NCBI GenBank assembly: GCA_001797315.1
Contig: MGPC01000003.1
Coordinates: forward strand, 1 to 64,000
Origin: Curvibacter sp. GWA2_64_110
GTDB lineage: Bacteria > Pseudomonadota > Gammaproteobacteria > Burkholderiales > Burkholderiaceae_C
Direction: 5' to 3'
Length of the DNA stretch: 64,000 nucleotides
The notes beneath the pieces are model-generated. The model did no database searches. It saw only the letters and a program-made list of their open reading frames with translations, and was not told the origin of the DNA. Position numbers and translations under genes: made by a program. This document shows positions 55,291-62,670 of this stretch, piece by piece. The number at the start of each line of letters is the position of its first letter. The first letter of the stretch is position 1.

Positions 55291-56507
55291 TTCTGCGCTG
55301 CTCCGGTGTCGCCGGCCTTGCCGGGCGCTTCTGTTTTTGTAGCGCTTGTCGCAGATTCTGTGGGGGCTCTGGCCTCATTTTGTGCCAATCGGAACTGGCG
55401 CGCGAGCAGCAGCGCATTGTCGCTGACGACTTGCTCGCCGGCCTGCAGGCCGCTGGCGACGACGACCTCCTTCGGGCCGAGGTAGGACAGTTCCACCGCG
55501 CGTGGCTCGAACTCGCCGGGGCGCGTCTGCACGAAGACCGAGTGGCCGGAGCCATGCAGCAGCACGGCCGAGGCGGGCACCACCACGCCGCTGTCGAAGT
55601 GGCGTTCGAAGCGGGCCGTGGCCAGCATCTCGGCCTTGAGCAGACGCTGCGGGTTGGCCACCAGCGCGCGGATCTTGATGGTGCGGGTCTGGGGGTCGAT
55701 GAAGTCGGCGGCGTTGATGACGCGGCCTTCGAATTTCTGTCCCGCCAGGGCCGCAATGGTCAGCTCGAAGGTGGCGCCCGGCCGCACCGTGCCGACTTCG
55801 GATTCGCGCGCGTCGATCTGGATCCAGAGCGAGGACGGGTCGGTCACCACGAACAGTGCAGGCACACCCGGGCCGGCCAGGTCGGGGCGCACTTCCTGGC
55901 CCGGGTTGAGGTTGCGTTCCACCACCACACCGCCGATGCCGGCGCTCAAGGCCAGTTGCTGGTTGACGCCGCCGGTGCTGCCGTACAGCCGGGTGCGCGC
56001 CCGGGCGCGTTCGGCCTCGGCGCCGGCGCGCTCCGCCTCCGCTTCGGTCTGTTCCAGCTCCTTGCGCGCCACGATGCCGGCCTCGAACAACTCGCGCTGG
56101 CGCTGCAGGGCCTTTTGCGTCAGACGGGCATCGGTCTCGGCGCGGGCGGTCTCGCTCTGGGCCTGGCCGAAATCGGGCGACGCAAGCTGAGCCAGCAAGG
56201 TGCCGGGTTGGACGGTCTGCCCGACATCGGCCCGGATGGCCATGACGCGGCCGGCGAAGGCCGGATAGATGCGCTGGGTGCGCTCTTCGTTCCAGACCAG
56301 TTTGGCCGGCAACTCGACGGTCATGGCCTTGGCCGGCGCAGCGGCGCTCAAGGTCAGGAGGGCGAGCTGCGGATGGCCGGCGGGAAAACGCAGCTGTCGG
56401 CCCTGCACGATGGGCGCCGGCACCTGGGTTGCCGGGGCGGGTGCCTCCTTGCAGGCACTGAGTCCCAGGGTGGACAGGATGAAAAGAGGAAGCAAACGGT
56501 TCAGCAT
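55287..56507 (-). CDS. RND periplasmic adaptor, CzcB/CusB type, lipoprotein
   Basis: The 406-residue membrane-fusion protein links the pump to the outer-membrane channel. The N terminus MLNRLLPLFILSTLGLSACK has a lipobox (LSAC, C19). Barrel and hairpin domains are recognisable: a beta-barrel (about 55-100), a long alpha-hairpin (AEAERAGAEAERARARTRLY, about 145-175), a lipoyl half motif and a C-terminal domain (GLQAGEQVVSDNALLLARQF). No extra C-terminal CusF-like domain. It lies between the channel gene (30 bp upstream) and pump gene in one operon. Confidence 0.92.
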   Translation of the reverse strand: MLNRLLPLFILSTLGLSACKEAPAPATQVPAPIVQGRQLRFPAGHPQLALLTLSAAAPAKAMTVELPAKLVWNEERTQRIYPAFAGRVMAIRADVGQTVQPGTLLAQLASPDFGQAQSETARAETDARLTQKALQRQRELFEAGIVARKELEQTEAEAERAGAEAERARARTRLYGSTGGVNQQLALSAGIGGVVVERNLNPGQEVRPDLAGPGVPALFVVTDPSSLWIQIDARESEVGTVRPGATFELTIAALAGQKFEGRVINAADFIDPQTRTIKIRALVANPQRLLKAEMLATARFERHFDSGVVVPASAVLLHGSGHSVFVQTRPGEFEPRAVELSYLGPKEVVVASGLQAGEQVVSDNALLLARQFRLAQNEARAPTESATSATKTEAPGKAGDTGAAQK

Positions 56508-56537
56508 GGTGCAGTGACGCCTAGGATGGGACGGTAT

Positions 56538-57821
56538 TCAGTGGGAAGGGGCGGCAGAAGCCGTGGCCTGCGCTTGGGTGCGCAGTTGCCAGGCGCCGGC
56601 GGCCTTGGCGTAGTCGGTGCGGGCCGCCAGCGCATCGAGCAGCGTCGCACGCAGGGTGCGCCGCGCATCGAGCAGGTCGGTCAGCGACATGGCGCCTTTG
56701 CTGTAGGCCAGTTCGGCGCCTTGCGCCACCTGGCGGGCGCGCGGCAGGATGTCGACTTCGTAGGTACGGGCACGCTGAGCCGTGTTGAGCGCTTCCTGCT
56801 GCAGGCGTTGCAGTTCGGCACGGGCCTGGCGCCGGATTTTTTCCAGCGCGTCCTGGGCCTGGGCCAGCTGGGCGCTGGCGCGTGCAATTTCGCCCTGGTA
56901 GCTGTAGCCCCATTGCAGCGGCATCTGCATGCGCAACTCGATCAGCGCGGTAGAGGTGCCGGGGTAATGGTCGTAGGAGGCGCCCCAGGTGATGTCGGAG
57001 CGGCGTTGCGCCGTGCTGCTGTCGAGCGCGGCCTGCGCGGCCTGCAGCCGGGCCTGCGCGGCACGCACATCGGGGCGCGCGTCAACCAGGGCATCCAGGC
57101 TGTTTGCCATGGTCATGTCACCGGTCAGGGCGGGCCAGTCGGTTTTTGCCTGCAGCTGGTCGGGCGGCGTCGGCAAGCCTGTGAATTGCCACAGCATGAG
57201 GGCGGCGCGCTGGCGATCCAGTTCGGCCAGCTGGACGTCGGAGCGGGCGCGCTGGGCTTCGATCTCGGTGCGGGCGGCGTCTTGGGCCGCCAGATCGCCG
57301 GCCTGCACGCGTTTTTGGGCGGTGGTGGCGAGTTGGGCGGCGCTGCGTTCCATCAGCGCGACCTGGGTCAGTCGCTCCTGCGCGGCCAGCAGGTTGTAGA
57401 AGCCCGCCTGCACGCCCAGCAGTTGCTGGGTGCGAATCTCGTCCAGGTCGGCCTGGGCGGCGCTGGCGGCGCGTTCGGCGGTGAGGGTGCGCAGCTCGCG
57501 TTTGTTGCCGCGCTCCCAGGTCCAGTCCAGGCCGATCGACTTGTCGACCCGTTTCTCGGTCATGAAGTTGCCGTCGCCGATGCCGTTTTGCAGATCCATC
57601 TGGCCCAGTTTGGCGGTCAGGACGGGAAGCGGCGCGCGGTTGGCACTCACGATGTCGGCGCGGGCGGCGGCCAGGGCATTGCGACCCAGGGCGACGTCCA
57701 GGTTGTTGCGGGCGGCCTCCAGGGCCTGCTCCAGGGAAACCGCTGCGCTGGCGGGTGCCTGGGCCAGGGCGGGCAGCGCCAGCAGCAGGCTTGAAAGCAG
57801 AAAGAACTGTCGTATGCTCAT
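56538..57821 (-). CDS. Outer-membrane channel, TolC/CzcC type
   Basis: The 427-residue product has a signal peptide (MSIRQFFLLSSLLLALPALA) and two OEP repeats rich in long helices (EQALEAARNNLDVALGRNAL; AQAQDALEKIRRQARAELQR), typical of TolC-family channels of metal efflux. I begin at ATG 57821, since this gives the signal peptide; the frame is open 92 codons farther upstream, antisense to the response regulator gene. It is the first gene of the minus-strand channel-adaptor-pump operon and is divergent from the response regulator gene across 93 bp. Confidence 0.9.
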   Translation of the reverse strand: MSIRQFFLLSSLLLALPALAQAPASAAVSLEQALEAARNNLDVALGRNALAAARADIVSANRAPLPVLTAKLGQMDLQNGIGDGNFMTEKRVDKSIGLDWTWERGNKRELRTLTAERAASAAQADLDEIRTQQLLGVQAGFYNLLAAQERLTQVALMERSAAQLATTAQKRVQAGDLAAQDAARTEIEAQRARSDVQLAELDRQRAALMLWQFTGLPTPPDQLQAKTDWPALTGDMTMANSLDALVDARPDVRAAQARLQAAQAALDSSTAQRRSDITWGASYDHYPGTSTALIELRMQMPLQWGYSYQGEIARASAQLAQAQDALEKIRRQARAELQRLQQEALNTAQRARTYEVDILPRARQVAQGAELAYSKGAMSLTDLLDARRTLRATLLDALAARTDYAKAAGAWQLRTQAQATASAAPSH

Positions 57822-57914
57822 GCACTGATTGTCGAAAGTGCCTACTGACCACCGACTGACTTTCCCACTTGGTGAAAACACGTAGAGAAGGCAGCTGTTG
57901 CCGATGTCGCCTCC

Positions 57915-58616
57915 ATGAGAATCCTGTTGATCGAAGACGATGCCGTCCTGTGCGACGTCATGCGGCACAGCTTGCGCGATGCCGGGCATCGGGTGGATGT
58001 CGCCCAGACGCTGGAGCAGGCCCGCCATTTCTGGCGGGTGCAGCCCTTCGATGCCGTGCTGCTCGACCTCAACCTGCCGGCCACCGACGCCCTTCACAGC
58101 GACATGGGCAACGGCCTGACGGTGCTGCGCGAAGCGCGTGCCCGCGGCGACCGTACGCCGGTGCTGGTGTTGACGGCACGCAACCGCACCGAGGAACGCA
58201 TTGCCGGGCTGGACGCCGGCGCCGACGACTACCTGGGCAAGCCGTTCGAACTGGCCGAGGTCGATGCGCGGCTGCGTGCTCTGGTGCGCCGCACCCAGGG
58301 CACGGAGGATCGCTTCGTGATCGGCCGCCTGGCGCTGGACCGCAAGGCGCGCCGGTTCTCCGTCGGCGCGGCCTTGCTGGAGTTGCCGGCGCGCGAGTTC
58401 GAGGTGCTGTGGGAACTGATGACGCCGCCGGGCCGGGTGGTCAGCAAGCGGGCGCTGTCCGACAAACTCTCCGACTTTGACGAAGCGCTGGCAGACAACG
58501 CGCTTGAAGCCTTCATCTCACGCCTGCGCAAGAAACTGGCGGGTAGCGGGGCCGGCATCCGTACCCTGCGCGGCCTGGGTTATGTGCTGGAGCCCGTGGC
58601 GGGAGAGCCCGTCTGA
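57915..58616 (+). CDS. OmpR/PhoB-family response regulator (QseB/CusR-like) with receiver-loop insertion
   Basis: The 233-residue regulator has a receiver domain (D8, D9, phospho-acceptor D51 in LLDLNLP, T87, K109) and a winged-helix DNA-binding domain (about 135-225; PGRVVSKRALSDKLSDFDEA). Right after LDLNLP there is an extra stretch of about eight residues (ATDALHSDM, 56-64) before GNGLTVL, in the loop next to the phosphorylation site where relatives have four or five residues. It starts divergent from the TolC-type gene, and the kinase gene follows after 5 bp. The target may be the second pump operon (box at 61449). Confidence 0.9.
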   Translation: MRILLIEDDAVLCDVMRHSLRDAGHRVDVAQTLEQARHFWRVQPFDAVLLDLNLPATDALHSDMGNGLTVLREARARGDRTPVLVLTARNRTEERIAGLDAGADDYLGKPFELAEVDARLRALVRRTQGTEDRFVIGRLALDRKARRFSVGAALLELPAREFEVLWELMTPPGRVVSKRALSDKLSDFDEALADNALEAFISRLRKKLAGSGAGIRTLRGLGYVLEPVAGEPV

Positions 58617-58621
58617 ATACC

Positions 58622-60034
58622 TTGGAAACCCCGGTTGCGGATGCCTTGCCGCGCAAGCCCTCCCTGCGTGCGCGGGTGGTGCGCCACGTGTTGCTGCCGC
58701 TGGCCCTGACCTGGCTGCTGGGCACGGCGCTGACGGTGGGGGTGGCCTACTTTTTCGCCCAGAAGGCGTTCGACCGCGCCTTGCTTGATGACGCGCATGC
58801 CCTGGCTTCGCAGGTCCGCGTCCTGCCGACGGGGCTGTCGCTGGAGCTGTCGACCAGCGAGATGAGTGCGGTGTTGTTCGACCAGAGCGAACAGGTGTTT
58901 TTCGCGGTGCTGCGCGCCGACGGCTCGGTGCTGGCGGGCCATCCGGGCCTGCATGCACCGAGCCCCGAGGGCCAGGCGCGCAGCCGGTTCTCGGAGATTC
59001 AGTACCAGGGGCAGACCCTGCGCAGCGTGGTGTTGCGGCGTCGGGAGCCGGCACCGTTCGAGGTGGTGGTGGCGCAGACCATGGGCAGCCGCAATGCCTT
59101 GCTGCACAACGTGCTGCTGTACTCGGTGGTGCCGCAGGTGCTGTTGCTGCTGTTGTTGGTGGTGTGGTTGCGCCGCATCATCGGCCAGGAGTTGCGGCCG
59201 CTGGCTGAGTTGCAGCGCTCGGTCGACCAGCGCGATGCACTGGACCTGACGCCAGTGCCAGTGTCGGCCAGCTCCCGGGACATCGAGCATCTGGGCACCG
59301 CCATCAATGCGCTGCTGGCGCGCGTCAGCCACAGCATGCAGGCGCAGCGCGAGTTTTCCGGCAATGTGGCGCACGAATTGCGCACCCCGCTGGCGGGCAT
59401 TCGCGCGCTGGCCGAATACGGGCTGGCGCAACAGGATCCGGCGCTGTGGCGCGAGCAGTTGCAGCGCATCGGTGCCAGCGAGGCGCGCGCCAGCCGTCTG
59501 GTGGAACAGCTGCTGGCGTTGGCGCTGGCCGAGGAAGCCGACGCCGGCGTGCAGCACGAACCGGTGGCGCTTGATGCCGTGGTGCATGAAACCGTGTTGC
59601 GCTATCTTCCGCGCGCCGATGCCGCCGGCGTGGATCTGGGGGTGCAGGGGCTGGAACAGCCCCTGCGGGTGGCGGGCAATGTGGCGCTGATCGAGGGCGT
59701 ATTGGGCAATCTGCTCGACAACGCCCTGCGTTATGGCCGTGCCCCGCAGGGACAGGCCAGCACGGTGACGGTGGTGCTGACGCAGCAGGACGGTGAGGTG
59801 AAACTGTCGGTGATCGATAACGGCCCGGGACTGACGCCGCAGGAGCGCCGCCACCTGATGCAGCGCGGCGTGCGCGGTGTGCAGGCCGACCGGCTGGGCC
59901 AGGGTGCCGGCCTGGGCTTGGCCATTGTTGCGAAGTTTGCCGAGCTGATGCATGCCAGGTTCGAACTCGGCGACGCACCCAGCGGCCTGGGCCTGTGCGC
60001 GACGGTGAGCTTCCGCGAATTGGCGTCGGATTAG
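58622..60034 (+). CDS. Sensor histidine kinase
   Basis: The 470-residue kinase has TM1 (about 24-47), a periplasmic sensor domain (about 48-160), TM2 (about 163-182), a HAMP-like linker, the dimerisation/phospho-acceptor helix NVAHELRTPLAG with H251, and the ATPase domain (NLLDNALRYG, VIDNGPGL, GAGLGLAIV). It pairs with the response regulator 5 bp upstream. No ATG is available near the front; TTG 58622 is the likely start. The periplasmic domain is not obviously Cys/His-rich, so a metal signal is suggested only by context. Confidence 0.9.
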   Translation: METPVADALPRKPSLRARVVRHVLLPLALTWLLGTALTVGVAYFFAQKAFDRALLDDAHALASQVRVLPTGLSLELSTSEMSAVLFDQSEQVFFAVLRADGSVLAGHPGLHAPSPEGQARSRFSEIQYQGQTLRSVVLRRREPAPFEVVVAQTMGSRNALLHNVLLYSVVPQVLLLLLLVVWLRRIIGQELRPLAELQRSVDQRDALDLTPVPVSASSRDIEHLGTAINALLARVSHSMQAQREFSGNVAHELRTPLAGIRALAEYGLAQQDPALWREQLQRIGASEARASRLVEQLLALALAEEADAGVQHEPVALDAVVHETVLRYLPRADAAGVDLGVQGLEQPLRVAGNVALIEGVLGNLLDNALRYGRAPQGQASTVTVVLTQQDGEVKLSVIDNGPGLTPQERRHLMQRGVRGVQADRLGQGAGLGLAIVAKFAELMHARFELGDAPSGLGLCATVSFRELASD

Positions 60035-60038
60035 TGGC

Positions 60039-61394
60039 TCAGAACTCGCTGTGCCAGCGCAGCGAGTAGACCTGCACCGGCCCGCGGTCCTGGTTGTAAC
60101 CCGGGTTGCTGATGTGCTGCCAGCCTAGCGATACCGCGGATTGCACCTTGCCCGCGCGCGTGGCCCAGTCCGGCAGGGCCCAGCGGTACCAGGTTTCGAA
60201 GACGCGCTCCGGCGCATAGTTGAGCGCACCGTCGCCGAGGAAGAAACCCTGGCCGCCGGCTTTCAGGTAATCACGGTGCGGACCGGAGATCTCGTTGACG
60301 GCCAGGGCCACGCCCCAGCGGTCGGCGCCGCGGCCCCAGCGGTGGCCGGTGAACTGGCCGCCCACGGCCGTTTGCCGGTCGATTTCGGTGAAGGCGTAGG
60401 TTTCGGTGCCGCCGTCATTGCTGCTCAGGCGCAGAAACAGGCCGGCGTCCTCGGCCAGCGGTGCCAGCAGGGTCAGGCCCCAGCCGGTCTTGGTCTGTTC
60501 GCGCCGCACCTGGCCGACATCGGGCACGCCACCCCGTGCCAGTGCCTCGGCGTAGCTGCCCATGACGGCCTGGTTGCGGAACCACAGCGCGCTGGCGCGC
60601 AGCGGGCCGGCCGGCAGACGCACCGGCAGGTCGGACTCGATCTCCAGTTGATCGCCATAGCGCCGGCCCAGGTCGCCGTCCAGCGCCAGACCATTGGACT
60701 CCACCGGCACGGCCGCACGCGCCACGCGCACGGCCCAGGTCGGGGTGCTGTAGTCGAGCAGTACGGCGTTGCTGTAGCCGCGCGAGTCGGCTGCGTAGTC
60801 CCAGGCGCCGTAGGTCATGAAGGCCCAGTTGTGGAACTGGCTGCGCGGGTCCTTGGCGTAGGGGTTGGGGTCGAAGTAATCGAGCAGCGAGAAGTTGCCT
60901 ACCACTAACGTCCAGCGCCGGCTGCTGGTGGTGCCGCCGATCTCGTTGAAGCCGGCGTCGATGGTTTCGGTTTCGCCGCCGGCGTTCCAGCGCTGCAGCA
61001 GGAACAACCGTGCGCGGTAGGCGTTGACTTCCGGGCCCGAGGTGCGCGCCAGCTCGCCGTTGGACAGGCCGCCGACGCCGGTCAGACGCGACAAGGGCTC
61101 GCCCTTGGTGGCTTCCGGGTTGAGGTGGAGCTGGGCCCCCTGCCACAGGCGCAGGCCGAGGTCGGCGGTGGCGGTGAGCGAATAGGCGCGTTCTTCCAGC
61201 GGGCTCAGGCTGTTGGTGCCGTTGTAGCCGGCGTGAAAAGCCGGTTTGGCCTGCCAGATGAAGGTGGTCTGTGCGTGCCATGACAACCGTTGTTCTTCAT
61301 CCGGTACTTGGGCTTGCGCGGCAGTGCCTGCCGTTGCGCAGGCAACAGCAAGGCACGCAGCCGGCAGGTAGCGGCGAAGACGAACGTTTGACAT
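60039..61394 (-). CDS. OprB-like carbohydrate porin family protein
   Basis: The 451-residue protein has a signal peptide (MSNVRLRRYLPAACLAVACA and cleavage near AQAQV) and then alternating beta-strand sequence ending in SEF, the terminal Phe of outer-membrane barrels. It resembles the OprB family: LSWHAQTTFIWQAKPAFHAG at the mature start, and EIGGTTSSRRWTLVVGNFSLLD near the middle. Family members pass sugars, but here it sits between a metal-pump two-component system and a second adaptor-pump pair, which suggests a role in this block. It converges with the kinase gene (4 bp). Confidence 0.82.
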   Translation of the reverse strand: MSNVRLRRYLPAACLAVACATAGTAAQAQVPDEEQRLSWHAQTTFIWQAKPAFHAGYNGTNSLSPLEERAYSLTATADLGLRLWQGAQLHLNPEATKGEPLSRLTGVGGLSNGELARTSGPEVNAYRARLFLLQRWNAGGETETIDAGFNEIGGTTSSRRWTLVVGNFSLLDYFDPNPYAKDPRSQFHNWAFMTYGAWDYAADSRGYSNAVLLDYSTPTWAVRVARAAVPVESNGLALDGDLGRRYGDQLEIESDLPVRLPAGPLRASALWFRNQAVMGSYAEALARGGVPDVGQVRREQTKTGWGLTLLAPLAEDAGLFLRLSSNDGGTETYAFTEIDRQTAVGGQFTGHRWGRGADRWGVALAVNEISGPHRDYLKAGGQGFFLGDGALNYAPERVFETWYRWALPDWATRAGKVQSAVSLGWQHISNPGYNQDRGPVQVYSLRWHSEF

Positions 61395-61448
61395 GGGAAA
61401 TTTGAGCCTACCATGGGAATATGACAGGGTTGGGTCATACCGCTAGTT

Positions 61449-61464
61449 CTTAAGCAGGCCTTAA
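61449..61464 (+). promoter_or_regulatory. OmpR-type direct-repeat box (PmrA/QseB style)
   Basis: CTTAA-N6-CTTAA (CTTAAGCAGGCCTTAA) is a tandem pair of half-sites one helical turn apart, as bound by QseB/PmrA-type regulators. It lies 61 bp before the second adaptor gene; TAGAGT (61476-61481) could be the -10. No such box was seen before the first pump operon. Confidence 0.65.
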
Positions 61465-61524
61465 TCGGAATGGATTAGAGTTGGAAGACGGTTGTCCTAC
61501 GAACCGGGTCATTTTAAGTTGCCC

Positions 61525-62670
61525 ATGCTGTTTCCTCTCCGACCTTCCCGTGCCGCTTTGGGCGTTGCCAGTCTCCTTGCCGGTCTCGCCGGCGCCGCGG
61601 CGGCGCAGGATGCCTCCAAACTCATTCCCTGGAGCAGCAAGCTGGAGGCCGGTGCCGGCGTGAGCACGGCGCTGGTGCAGCCCCAGGCCGCCGCTTCCGG
61701 GACCCTGGTCCTGCAGGGCACGGTGGTGCTGCCGGCGCAGCAAAGCGATGTGGTCAGCATGCCGGTGGCCGGCGTGGTGCAGGCCGTACTGGTGGCGCCG
61801 ATGCAGACCGTGCGCGCCGGCCAGGCGGTGGCGCGCATCATGAGCCCGGAGTTGGCGCAGTGGCAGCGCGAGTGGCTGCTGGCCGAGACCCAGGCCCGGC
61901 TGGCGCAGGGCAAGGCACAGCGTGACGAACAGATGTTTGCCGACGGCATCGTTTCCGAACACCGGCGCAACGAGTCGCGGGCCCAGTACGAGATGGCCTC
62001 GGTGGCCGCGCGCGAACGCCGACAGGCTTTGCGCCTGGCCGGTGTCAGCGAGGCGGCGCTGGCCCGGGCGTCCAGCACCGCGGGCCTGTCGCCTCAGTTG
62101 ACCCTGGTGGCGCCGGTGGCCGGCACCGTGCTGGAGCAGATGGCGGTGCCGGGCCAGCGGCTGGAAGCCGGCGTTCCGGTCGCGCACATCGCGCGTGCCG
62201 GCCGCCTGGCGATCGAGTTGCAGGCCTCCCGCGAGCAGGCGCAGGCCCTGCGCGTGGGGGATGCGCTGGGGGTGGACGGCTGCAAGACGCCGGCGCGCAT
62301 CACTGCACTGTCACCGCAGCTCAGCAGCGCGACCCAGGGCGTGCAGCTGCGCGCCGAGCTGGCGGGCCGCGAGGACTGCCTGCGCATCAACCAGTTCGTG
62401 CCGCTGCGCTGGCAGGGTTCCGCGGCTGCATCGGGGGGGGCCTTGAGCGTGCCGGCTGCTGCCGTGGTGCAGCAGGGTGGTCGCCATTACGTGTTCGTGC
62501 GCCAGCCGCAGGGCTTTCGTGCCGTGGTCGTGACCCTCGGGGCTGGTGGCGGCAGCGAGGTGCCCATCACCGCCGGGCTCAAGGCCGGCGACGAGGTCGC
62601 CGTCAAGGGCGTGGCCGCCATCAAGGGCGCCTGGCTCGGCTTGGGTGCTGACGCCGGCGCGGGGCAGTGA
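61525..62670 (+). CDS. RND periplasmic adaptor of the second heavy-metal efflux system
   Basis: The 381-residue membrane-fusion protein begins MLFPLRPSRAALGVASLLAG and has a cleavable signal ending near AAAAQD. Blocks of a CusB/CzcB-type adaptor follow: barrel-sandwich part (VSMPVAGVVQAVLVAPMQTV), a helical hairpin (about 112-165) and GLKAGDEVAVKGVAAIKGAW at the C terminus. It is not a lipoprotein, unlike the first adaptor. The stop overlaps the pump ATG by one base (TGATG). A box of OmpR type lies 61 bp upstream. TTG at 61492 in frame is an alternative start. Confidence 0.88.
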   Translation: MLFPLRPSRAALGVASLLAGLAGAAAAQDASKLIPWSSKLEAGAGVSTALVQPQAAASGTLVLQGTVVLPAQQSDVVSMPVAGVVQAVLVAPMQTVRAGQAVARIMSPELAQWQREWLLAETQARLAQGKAQRDEQMFADGIVSEHRRNESRAQYEMASVAARERRQALRLAGVSEAALARASSTAGLSPQLTLVAPVAGTVLEQMAVPGQRLEAGVPVAHIARAGRLAIELQASREQAQALRVGDALGVDGCKTPARITALSPQLSSATQGVQLRAELAGREDCLRINQFVPLRWQGSAAASGGALSVPAAAVVQQGGRHYVFVRQPQGFRAVVVTLGAGGGSEVPITAGLKAGDEVAVKGVAAIKGAWLGLGADAGAGQ

